In this document: in pieces, positions 1 through 6,247 of the stretch | How the letters are laid out: every line of letters starts with the position of its first letter | Numbering within the stretch: the first letter of the stretch is position 1 | Assembly (NCBI GenBank): GCA_913062655.1 | Contig: CAJXXO010000025.1 | Span: 1 to 16,891 of the forward strand | Direction: 5' to 3' | DNA: 16,891 bases | Source: an uncultured Bacteroidota bacterium | Lineage (GTDB): Bacteria; Bacteroidota; Bacteroidia; Chitinophagales; S012-47 | Program-made: the position numbers and the translations under genes | Notes under the pieces: model-generated | The model's input: the letters and a program-made list of their open reading frames with translations, nothing else | Told to the model about the DNA's origin: nothing | Databases searched by the model: none

Positions 1-170
1 CGGGTGAGTACCTGAGCTACAACAGCCTCGTTCTCAATTGGGTTTAATGAACAAGTTGAGTAGACCATCAAGCCACCAACCTTTAGTAATTTTAATCCTC
101 TCAAAGCGATTTGTAGTTGCGTCGGATGCAAGATAAAACCATCTTTGGGGGACCACTTTTTGAAAATTTC
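1..170 (-). CDS. Partial eukaryotic-type tRNA (cytosine-5-)-methyltransferase, NSUN2/Trm4-like (chimeric contig end)
   Basis: Read on the minus strand, bases 170 to 1 give an open frame of about 56 codons with no start or stop inside. It contains the blocks FKKWSPKDG, LHPTQLQIALRG and VGGLMVYSTCS, then LNPIENEAVVAQVL. The pattern W(S/T)..(N/D)G..LH..QL.IA.RG..LL..GG..VYSTCSLNPIE(N/D)EAVVA is characteristic of eukaryotic NSUN2/Trm4 enzymes, which make m5C in tRNA using S-adenosylmethionine. The Cys of STCS is the motif VI cysteine of the family. Bacterial RsmB/RsmF relatives share only the YSTC-NP-ENE core. Similarity fades near base 170 and the frame stops at 180-182, inside the S46 peptidase gene. 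By hand count the segment is about 42% GC, against roughly 50-58% for the peptidase bases that follow. The likeliest explanation is an assembly or library chimera, possibly with DNA from a eukaryotic host or co-cultured alga. Transfer into the bacterium is possible but less likely, because the joined gene is broken too. Confidence 0.7.
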
Positions 171-1629
171 CCTGAATGGCTATGAAGAAGGCGACTTCAC
201 CTTCATCATGGGCTATCCCGGTACCACTGATCGTTACCTGACAGCAGCCGCTGCGGAGCAGACCGTTTCAGAGACTTATCCGCTCTATGCCAAGCTGCTG
301 GATGCGCGGTTGAAGGTGATGAAAAAATACATGGACGAAGACGAGGAAGTCCGTATTGACCTGGCCAGCGGATACGCCTCTTTGGCCAACAGCCATAAGT
401 ATTTTAAAGGGGTAGCTGAGCGTGCCACCAAGTCTGACTTCATTGACCAGAAGCGGGCGTATGAAGACCAATTTAACGCTTGGGCCGTATTGGACGAAGA
501 ACGCCAGGAAGAATATGGCGAAGTGATTGCCGAGCTATCAGAGCTGTATGAGAACAATAGCGAAATGAACGAAATGAGTGCCTACCTCAACTTTGCCGGC
601 TTTGCCCCGGAAATGGTGATGTATGGCCTCAACTTTTTCCGCCTGCAGCGCCAGGTGACAGCCGACAGTATTTTTGAACAACAACCGGAAATACTAGACG
701 ACTTGCGGGAGACGACAGAGGAACACTTTGCTGAATACCATTCGGAGGTAGATGAAGCTGTAACAGCTAAAATGATGGCCCTGCTTTACGAAGGACTACC
801 GGAAGATAAACGCCCGGACATTTTCACTGATGAAGCCTTTACGAAGTATGCAGGTGAGGAGATGGACTTTGCCAAGTTCACCCAGAAGATGTTTAAAAAG
901 TCGCTGCTGACCAACGAGAAAAAAGCAGAGAAGTGGCTGAAAAAACCGAGCCTGGAAGAGCTGGAAGAAGACTTGGGCTACAAGTACTTCCAAAGCATCA
1001 TCGGCACCTACATGGGTAGCATGATGGGTATGCAAATGGCCTCTTCCAAAGAAGAAAGGCTCATGGGCGACTATATGACCGGGATGCGCGAGATGCAACC
1101 GGAGCGGAAGTTCTACCCGGATGCCAACTCCAGCTTGCGCTTTACCTATGGTACGGTAAAAGCCTACCCCAATGATGAGGGTGAAATGTATAACCACTTC
1201 ACCACGGCCGATCAAATACTGGACAAATACATCCCCGATGATGAGGAGTTTGACGTCCCTGCGGAGCTGTTGAGCCTGATTCGCGAGGAAGACTACGGCC
1301 GTTACGGAGAAGAGGGCAACTTGAAAGTTAACTTCCTCTCCAATACCGATATTACCGGAGGAAACTCTGGCTCACCGATCATGGATGCAGATGGCAACTT
1401 GATTGGTATTGCCTTTGATGGCAACTGGGAGTCCATGTTGTCTGACCTGTACTTTGAAGATGAGGTGACGCGAACCATCAATGTTGACATCCGCTACGTG
1501 TTGTTCATCATCGATAAGATGGCCAATGCAACGCACATCATGGATGAATTGGTAATTGCGGAGGCAAGTGCAAAAGCCGAAATGGAAGAAAAAGAGATGG
1601 AGCCGGCAGAAGAAGATGCCGATCGCTAA
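145..1629 (+). CDS. S46 family dipeptidyl-peptidase (DPP7-like), N-terminally truncated at the chimeric junction
   Basis: This is the C-terminal two thirds of an S46 serine peptidase (DPP7/DPP11 family), a periplasmic or surface enzyme that removes dipeptides from the N-terminus of peptides. The visible frame opens with a TTG at 145, but residues similar to S46 start only around 154-163 (SLNGYEEGDFTFIMGYPG). Full-length members are about 700-720 residues, so some 220 residues are missing, including the signal peptide and the catalytic His and Asp. The nucleophile is present in GGNSGSP (Ser408 in this frame). Eighteen residues later, in FDGNWE, lies Gly426. At this position DPP7 has Gly (hydrophobic P1 preference) and DPP11 has Arg (acidic P1), so the specificity is DPP7-like. 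A long helical middle region (about 40-280) matches the family's inserted helical domain. The TTG at 145 is almost certainly not a real start; treat this as a partial gene. Confidence 0.88.
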   Translation: MGDHFLKISLNGYEEGDFTFIMGYPGTTDRYLTAAAAEQTVSETYPLYAKLLDARLKVMKKYMDEDEEVRIDLASGYASLANSHKYFKGVAERATKSDFIDQKRAYEDQFNAWAVLDEERQEEYGEVIAELSELYENNSEMNEMSAYLNFAGFAPEMVMYGLNFFRLQRQVTADSIFEQQPEILDDLRETTEEHFAEYHSEVDEAVTAKMMALLYEGLPEDKRPDIFTDEAFTKYAGEEMDFAKFTQKMFKKSLLTNEKKAEKWLKKPSLEELEEDLGYKYFQSIIGTYMGSMMGMQMASSKEERLMGDYMTGMREMQPERKFYPDANSSLRFTYGTVKAYPNDEGEMYNHFTTADQILDKYIPDDEEFDVPAELLSLIREEDYGRYGEEGNLKVNFLSNTDITGGNSGSPIMDADGNLIGIAFDGNWESMLSDLYFEDEVTRTINVDIRYVLFIIDKMANATHIMDELVIAEASAKAEMEEKEMEPAEEDADR

Positions 1630-1652
1630 CCGCTCTTGACAACAGACGCTAT

Positions 1653-1685
1653 AAAGCCATCTCAAAAATTGGGATGGCTTTTTTT
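1653..1685 (+). terminator. Rho-independent terminator after the S46 peptidase gene
   Basis: A perfect 9-bp inverted repeat, AAAGCCATC (1653-1661) and GATGGCTTT (1673-1681), with an 11-nt loop, is followed by more T residues to 1685. It lies 24 nt after the peptidase stop codon and reaches the last codon of the converging hydrolase gene. The A-rich left arm may give some activity for the opposite direction. Confidence 0.75.
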
Positions 1686-2514
1686 ATGCGGGGGTATTGG
1701 TGTCGAGCCAGTGCACTACATAATCCAGTACTTCACCACGTTCCACCTCGTTGTGCACCTCGTGATACAGGCCGGGCCATTCCTTATACGTGGCGTTTTC
1801 ACCAGCGCGGACACAAAATGACCTGGAGGCGGTGGGGGCGGTAATGGGGTCTTCGCCTCCGTGCATTACCAGACAGGGTATCTGCAACTGTGCCGCATGG
1901 TGCAGCGCATAAAGGCCTGCGCGCTGGGTACTTACAAAAAGCCGGGCCGTTACCCGGTCGTGGATGAGTGGATCGGTTGCGTAGGCGCTTACCATTGCTG
2001 GATCGTGGCTGGTCAACCGGGCCTCTACCCGGTTAGACTCCGTATACCGGGGCAGCACGTAGTAAGCAATTTTACTCAGCCCAACTTTTACGATATTAAT
2101 ATTCATGACCAACCGCAGCCATGGGCCGGAGGCGATGACACCGGCTACCTGTTGCGGCTTTCGCAATACGTAATTCAGTACCTGATTGCCCCCAAAACTG
2201 TGCCCGTATAACCATACCGGTCGATTCGGATACGCCTGATTCACGGCCCCCAGCAGGCGATCAATGCTCTCCATCAACAAGCCATAGCCAGGTGTATGTC
2301 CCCGCCTTCCCGGTGATGCCCCGTGGCCCCGTTGATCGAAGCCCATAACCGCATAGCCTGCTTGATTGAGCCTATCTGCAACATGCTGATAACGGCCGAT
2401 GTGCTCCCCTAAGCCATGCAGCAGGGCCACTACACCTGTAGGCTGAGCCAATGGCCAGTGGACGCCCTGTAGCGCTAGTCCGTCTGAGGTGTGAAGATGG
2501 AACGACTCAGTCAT
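1684..2514 (-). CDS. Alpha/beta hydrolase, monoacylglycerol lipase/lysophospholipase-like (Hydrolase_4)
   Basis: This is a 276-residue serine hydrolase of the alpha/beta fold, of the type that cleaves monoacylglycerols, lysophospholipids or other small esters. The oxyanion-hole motif LLHGLGEH is at 31-38. The nucleophile elbow GHSFGG (104-109) places the nucleophile at Ser106; many family members have GHSMGG here. The catalytic acid is probably Asp222 in MHGGEDPIT, and the catalytic His is His251 in GLYHEVHNE. FDQRGHGAS (59-67) is the usual D-RGHG-S block of the monoacylglycerol lipase group. No signal peptide is visible, so it is probably cytoplasmic. The start codon overlaps the end of the upstream arginase gene by 8 nt, so the two are probably co-transcribed and translationally coupled. 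The substrate cannot be told from the sequence. Confidence 0.87.
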   Translation of the reverse strand: MTESFHLHTSDGLALQGVHWPLAQPTGVVALLHGLGEHIGRYQHVADRLNQAGYAVMGFDQRGHGASPGRRGHTPGYGLLMESIDRLLGAVNQAYPNRPVWLYGHSFGGNQVLNYVLRKPQQVAGVIASGPWLRLVMNINIVKVGLSKIAYYVLPRYTESNRVEARLTSHDPAMVSAYATDPLIHDRVTARLFVSTQRAGLYALHHAAQLQIPCLVMHGGEDPITAPTASRSFCVRAGENATYKEWPGLYHEVHNEVERGEVLDYVVHWLDTNTPA

Positions 2515-3442
2515 CTACGATTTCCCAAAGAATATCGAAAGCGACCTCCGCCATTGTGTTACCGGAATCCAGCAGTGGGTTGATCTCTGTAATCTCCAAT
2601 ACCCGTGTCCGCTTGTCGCTGGTGAACATACGTAGCATCTGTATCACCTCTTCCGGTTGGAAGCCATCAGGAACCGGAGTACCTGTTCCTTGAGAAACGG
2701 AAGGGTCAAGGCTGTCTACGTCAAAAGAGACGTATAGCAGGTCACAGTCAGCCAGTTGTGCCAGCGATCGATTACAGGCCTCTTCGATGCCCATATCACG
2801 GATCTGCGGCACATTCCAATGCAGGATATTGTGCTTCTCGATCAGATGTGCCTCCTCTTTCTCATAGTCGCGCAATCCTAAAAAAACGAGGTTTTGCGGG
2901 TCAAGTTTGGGTTTTATACGCCCGATAAGTTTCAGCTTCTCCCAATAGATTTTTGTCTCTTCGGAAGGCTTGTTCTGTTGCATATCCAGGTTGTCTTCCG
3001 CCAGCGCTGTAGCCAGGGGCATACCGTGAAGATTGCCGGACGGAGTGGTGTAAGGCGTATGCAAATCGGCATGGGCATCTATCCAAATGATACCTAGCTT
3101 AGCAGTGGGATGCGCCATTTTTATACCGGCTATCAGCCCACCGGCACTGCCATGGTCTCCAGATACTACCAAAATAGTACTGTCATTCCCCAAAGCCTTC
3201 TTTACCGCTTTACTGCTGCGCTTAAACTGTCGTTCCAGGCCACGTATCCACTTGGCACTTCGGGTTTTCTCCGGCTCGTAGAGTAAGTGATTATCGTCTT
3301 TTACGCGTATGGTGGGGATGGTCTTGAAAAAGTCTTTGTCCTTTTTCAATGACGCAATCTTGATGGCATCAACCCCTAAACTGGCACCACGCGTGCCGGC
3401 TCCGATTTCGGAACGGATTTCAACAATTCTGTCAATGTGCAT
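2507..3442 (-). CDS. Arginase/ureohydrolase family protein
   Basis: This 311-residue ureohydrolase most resembles arginase, which hydrolyses arginine to ornithine and urea at a dinuclear manganese centre. The metal ligands are all visible: His97 in SGDHGS, Asp122, His124 and Asp126 in IDAHAD, and Asp241 and Asp243 in SFDVDSLDP. SGNLHGMP (135-142) and TGTPVP (253-258) are arginase-type blocks, and Glu286 sits in EITEINP. Aligned by eye to human arginase I, two substrate-recognition positions differ: Asn130 becomes His128 and Asp183 becomes Glu194. Members of the Bacteroidota may share this, and the substrate should be called with care. It is the first gene of a two-gene unit with the hydrolase and is transcribed away from the vWA gene. 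A possible Bacteroidota -7 box lies 34 nt upstream. No signal peptide is seen; cytoplasmic. Confidence 0.88.
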   Translation of the reverse strand: MHIDRIVEIRSEIGAGTRGASLGVDAIKIASLKKDKDFFKTIPTIRVKDDNHLLYEPEKTRSAKWIRGLERQFKRSSKAVKKALGNDSTILVVSGDHGSAGGLIAGIKMAHPTAKLGIIWIDAHADLHTPYTTPSGNLHGMPLATALAEDNLDMQQNKPSEETKIYWEKLKLIGRIKPKLDPQNLVFLGLRDYEKEEAHLIEKHNILHWNVPQIRDMGIEEACNRSLAQLADCDLLYVSFDVDSLDPSVSQGTGTPVPDGFQPEEVIQMLRMFTSDKRTRVLEITEINPLLDSGNTMAEVAFDILWEIVDD

Positions 3443-3475
3443 AGCGGTCTTTTTGGCTCCGCCCTCAGGGCGTCA

Positions 3476-3483
3476 CAAAATTA
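3476..3483 (-). promoter_or_regulatory. Possible Bacteroidota -7 promoter element for the arginase gene
   Basis: On the minus strand this reads TAATTTTG, a match to the Bacteroidota -7 consensus TAnnTTTG, 33 nt before the arginase ATG. No clear TTTG-type -33 element is found about 19 nt upstream, so the call rests on the -7 box alone. The rest of the 143-nt divergent gap (3443-3585) shows no convincing promoter for the vWA gene. Confidence 0.3.
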
Positions 3484-3585
3484 TCGAAAATGCGCGTCAC
3501 CGCCAGGAAAAAGAAAAAACAAGGATAGGCATGTGAAATGAAGTGCGCCTTTGCATCTAATGGGGTGAACTGAAAAACAAATGTC

Positions 3586-5481
3586 ATGAAATGGATCGTA
3601 CTTGTACTCTTCGGCTGGTTGTCACTGGCAGCCCCTGAAGCACCCAGCGCTACGCTGGAAGGGGTAGTAACCCACCAAAAGCAAGCCTTCGAAAAGGTAA
3701 CCGTCACGCTTAGCCCCGGAAACTACTCCACACAGACGGATGCCCATGGACACTACAGACTGGACGACATACCCCCCGGCACCTATACTATAACCTTTAG
3801 CCACCCCAAGGCGAAGCAAGAGATTCGAAAAGGGGTGAAGCTGTGGGCCAATCGCACTACAAAGCTGCACCTTTCCCTGCAACTGTTGCCCCACCCGCCC
3901 CAGCTCATTGAAGCGGTCGAAGACGCGGAGGCGGTTTCCGAACCCATATCCATTGATCAGACTGCACCCCAGCAGCAAGGCTTGGGCTACACGCCTATGA
4001 AAGCGGGTAATATTCGCACGCAGTCCGCCAGCATGTTTGACACCTACCGGGAAGAGGAAGGATTCAATACCGAAGCCTACGACCACATACAGGAGAATAC
4101 CTTTTACCCTGCTTGGGAGAGCCCCTTGTCCACCTTTTCTATTGATGTAGACAATGCCGCTTACAGCAATATGCGCAGGTTCTTGACCAACAATCAAAAG
4201 CCCCCTCGTGATGCCATCCGACTGGAAGAACTGGTCAATTACTTTGACTATGCCTATCCCAATCCTGATGAAGAGACCCCTTTTTCGGTAAACATGGAGC
4301 TGGCCGATTGTCCGTGGAATGCCCAGCATAAACTGGTGCATATTGGCCTGCAGGGCCGGCAGTTGGACTACGAGAACATCCAACCGAGTAACCTGGTCTT
4401 TCTCATCGATGTATCCGGCTCTATGAACCACCCCAAAAAGCTACCGCTGGTAAAGCAATCCTTAAACTACCTGGTAGACCAACTGGGGCCGAATGATCGT
4501 ATTGCCCTGGCCGTGTATGCCGGAGCAGCCGGACTGGTATTGCCCTCCACCCCGGCAAGTGACAAAGCGACTATTAAAGCGGCTATTAACAACTTGCAGG
4601 CAGGCGGTTCGACTGCTGGTGGAGCTGGTATTCGATTAGCCTATCGAGTAGCTACAGACAACTTGATTGAGGAAGGAAATAATCGTGTGATCATTGCCAC
4701 CGATGGCGACTTCAATGTAGGACAATCCTCCAATAGCGAGATGATTCAGCTCATGGAGGAAAAGCGAAAGTCAGGTGTGTACATCACCGTAATGGGCTTC
4801 GGCATGGGTAACTACAAGGACAGCAAGATGGAGAAGATCGCCCAGTATGGAAATGGCAATTACTTCTACATCGACCGGGAGGCAGAAGCGCAAAAGGTGT
4901 TTGGGAAAGACCTGCGGGCCACCCTGTTTACCATCGCCAAGGATGTGAAGCTACAGGTGGAGTTTAACCCCGCCCTGGTGGACAGTTATCGACTAATCGG
5001 CTACGAAAACCGTAAGATGGATAATAAAGACTTTGATGACGACAAGAAAGATGCCGGAGAACTGGGTGCCGGACATACCGTAACCGCGCTTTACGAGATT
5101 GTACCGGCCAAAGATGCTGCCCCTACTACCGGGCTGAAGTACCAGGATAAGGACATGTCAGCAGCCGCCAAAAGTGGTGAATTACTGACACTCAAATTGC
5201 GCTACAAAGCGCCTGATAGCGACACCAGCCAATTGCTATCGCAGTCGCTAAAGGATCGTGATGCCACCTGGCAAAACAGCACCGATAATTTCCGCTGGTC
5301 AGCCGCTGTAGCCTTATTCGGCATGCTGCTGCGCGACTCGGAATTTTCAGGTGACGGCACTTATGCGCAAGTATTGTCAATGGCCCGCCAGGCCAAGGGT
5401 GACGACCCGGATGGTCTCCGGCAGGAATTCATAGATATGGCAGCCGGCTACATCAACCATGTAGCGGTAGCCGGACCGTAG
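3586..5481 (+). CDS. vWA domain protein, YfbK-like, with N-terminal CarboxypepD_reg-like domain
   Basis: This exported protein has 631 residues and several domains. In order: a Sec signal peptide (about 1-22); a CarboxypepD_reg-like beta-sandwich (24-98, with the TDAHGHYRLDDIPPGTYTI pattern); a low-complexity linker; a von Willebrand factor N-terminal domain (about 160-240, block PLSTFSIDVD at 180-189); a vWA domain (about 268-445); and a C-terminal DUF3520-like domain (about 450-625). The metal-ion-dependent adhesion site looks complete: Asp275, Ser277 and Ser279 in DVSGS, Thr343 in GGSTAGG, Asp373 in ATDGD. The family is widespread in Bacteroidota and Proteobacteria (E. coli YfbK) and has no settled function; a protein-protein or surface-binding role is a general inference from the MIDAS. 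No T9SS C-terminal domain is seen, so it probably stays in the periplasm or the envelope. It stands alone between a divergent arginase gene and a strong terminator. Confidence 0.88.
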   Translation: MKWIVLVLFGWLSLAAPEAPSATLEGVVTHQKQAFEKVTVTLSPGNYSTQTDAHGHYRLDDIPPGTYTITFSHPKAKQEIRKGVKLWANRTTKLHLSLQLLPHPPQLIEAVEDAEAVSEPISIDQTAPQQQGLGYTPMKAGNIRTQSASMFDTYREEEGFNTEAYDHIQENTFYPAWESPLSTFSIDVDNAAYSNMRRFLTNNQKPPRDAIRLEELVNYFDYAYPNPDEETPFSVNMELADCPWNAQHKLVHIGLQGRQLDYENIQPSNLVFLIDVSGSMNHPKKLPLVKQSLNYLVDQLGPNDRIALAVYAGAAGLVLPSTPASDKATIKAAINNLQAGGSTAGGAGIRLAYRVATDNLIEEGNNRVIIATDGDFNVGQSSNSEMIQLMEEKRKSGVYITVMGFGMGNYKDSKMEKIAQYGNGNYFYIDREAEAQKVFGKDLRATLFTIAKDVKLQVEFNPALVDSYRLIGYENRKMDNKDFDDDKKDAGELGAGHTVTALYEIVPAKDAAPTTGLKYQDKDMSAAAKSGELLTLKLRYKAPDSDTSQLLSQSLKDRDATWQNSTDNFRWSAAVALFGMLLRDSEFSGDGTYAQVLSMARQAKGDDPDGLRQEFIDMAAGYINHVAVAGP

Positions 5482-5506
5482 AAAAGTGTAACATGGATGT
5501 GGTGCG

Positions 5507-5535
5507 GAGGTCACGCGAAAGCGTGGCCTCTTTTT
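5507..5535 (+). terminator. Rho-independent terminator after the vWA gene, GNRA tetraloop
   Basis: Left arm GAGGTCACGC (5507-5516), loop GAAA (5517-5520) and right arm GCGTGGCCTC (5521-5530) form a 10-bp stem with one G-T wobble. The loop is a stable GNRA tetraloop, and TTTTT follows (5531-5535). It starts 25 nt after the vWA stop codon and separates that gene from the small lipoprotein gene. Confidence 0.9.
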
Positions 5536-5579
5536 GTAGTAGGAAACCAAATGCTACATTTACCGTTGAATGCAAGTGT

Positions 5580-5750
5580 ATGAGACGCTATCTGCTTTTC
5601 TTCATCCTGGCAATGACATTAACAGCCGTAGGCTGTAACCGCAAAAGTGGTTGCCCCTCTTACAACAAGAAGACCGGTGAATACCGCATCAAACCGAAGA
5701 AAAAGAGCTCTTCCAATCTCTTTCCGAAAAACATGCGCAAGGAGCCTTAG
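5580..5750 (+). CDS. Small hypothetical lipoprotein (56 residues)
   Basis: The protein begins MRRYLLFFILAMTLTAVGC, a short charged N-terminus, a hydrophobic stretch and a lipobox-like TAVG-Cys (Cys19). The mature part of about 38 residues is lysine- and serine-rich, has a CPSYN block near its start, and ends in LFPKNMRKEP. Small basic lipoproteins with a Cys-Pro-x-Tyr block and a C-terminal LFPK-like tail are, from memory, common and uncharacterised in Bacteroidota. The ATG at 5580 was chosen over an in-frame ATG at 5493 because the longer version would be translated through the vWA terminator hairpin and would bury the signal sequence. The stop TAG (5748-5750) overlaps the stop of the converging cupin gene. 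No function can be assigned. Confidence 0.7.
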   Translation: MRRYLLFFILAMTLTAVGCNRKSGCPSYNKKTGEYRIKPKKKSSSNLFPKNMRKEP

Positions 5751-6247
5751 CGCGTATATTGCGCTATCCATGCGGCATGCTGCGGGTATCTGGCCAGCAA
5801 CATTTCTTTGTCCCCCAATTCAAAATCGTCCGCATGGAAACCCGGTGCCAGGGTGCAGCCAAATAAAGTATATGCTCCGTCCGTCTCTGCGGCCATCCAA
5901 CTGTTATGGGGCACCACTACCTGAAAAGCTTCCAGCTTTTCCGGATTGGGCCCAAGGCGATGCGCTACCGGCATGCCTGTCGCATTAATCCAACTCAACC
6001 GCAACGGGCTTCCGGCATACCAATGCCAGATTTCATCCGATTGTAGCCGGTGTATGGCAGAAAAATCGCCTTGTTCCAGCAGGAAATAAATGGCTGTACC
6101 CGCCAGCCGCTCGCCCTGGTATCGCTTTGGCAGACCGGCCGGCATCAGGGTGTCGGCTGCTGCGTAATGTGGGGCCCACCATCCCCCTTCCGGGTGCCTT
6201 TCCATGGCAAAATGACGTTTCCAATAGGCAGCATCAAGAGTCGGCAT
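5747..6247 (-). CDS. DUF985 family cupin (Cupin_5)
   Basis: This 166-residue single-domain cupin is of the DUF985 type. Diagnostic blocks are RHPEGGWWAPHY (17-28), TAIYFLLEQGDFSAIHR (51-67), SDEIWHWYAG (70-79), VVPHNSWMAAE (111-121) and FGCTLAPGFHADDFEL (129-144). His66, Glu72, His75 and possibly His114 are candidate metal or ligand contacts by analogy with other cupins. Family members are small cytoplasmic beta-barrels whose biochemical role is unsettled; links to sugar or nucleotide-sugar binding have been suggested for relatives, but nothing here proves one. It is the last gene of a three-gene operon: its start overlaps the end of the DUF885 gene by 14 nt, which suggests translational coupling. 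Confidence 0.9.
   Translation of the reverse strand: MPTLDAAYWKRHFAMERHPEGGWWAPHYAAADTLMPAGLPKRYQGERLAGTAIYFLLEQGDFSAIHRLQSDEIWHWYAGSPLRLSWINATGMPVAHRLGPNPEKLEAFQVVVPHNSWMAAETDGAYTLFGCTLAPGFHADDFELGDKEMLLARYPQHAAWIAQYTR

Noticed and set aside
145..147. TTG at 145 as the genuine start of the S46 peptidase
   Set aside because: It falls inside the NSUN2-like segment, and the protein would lack the signal peptide and catalytic His/Asp; it is a by-product of the junction.
1..170. Left-end fragment read as a bacterial RsmB/RsmF rRNA methyltransferase
   Set aside because: The flanking blocks KKWSPKDG and LHPTQLQIALRG fit eukaryotic NSUN2/Trm4, not the bacterial enzymes, which share only the YSTC-NP-ENE core.
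796..1215. Minus-strand open frame of 139 codons within the S46 gene
   Set aside because: Antisense shadow of the peptidase; rich in His and Phe from reversed acidic codons, no motif.
3461..3471. Palindrome gccctcagggc near the arginase start
   Set aside because: The arms allow only a 4-bp stem with a 3-nt loop; too weak to call an operator or terminator.
3622..4431. Long minus-strand open frame (269 codons) inside the vWA gene
   Set aside because: It lies wholly antisense to a gene with clear domains and catalytic motifs, and its product shows no recognisable motif.
5493..5579. Earlier ATG for the small lipoprotein
   Set aside because: Translation would cross the vWA terminator hairpin and place the signal sequence internally.
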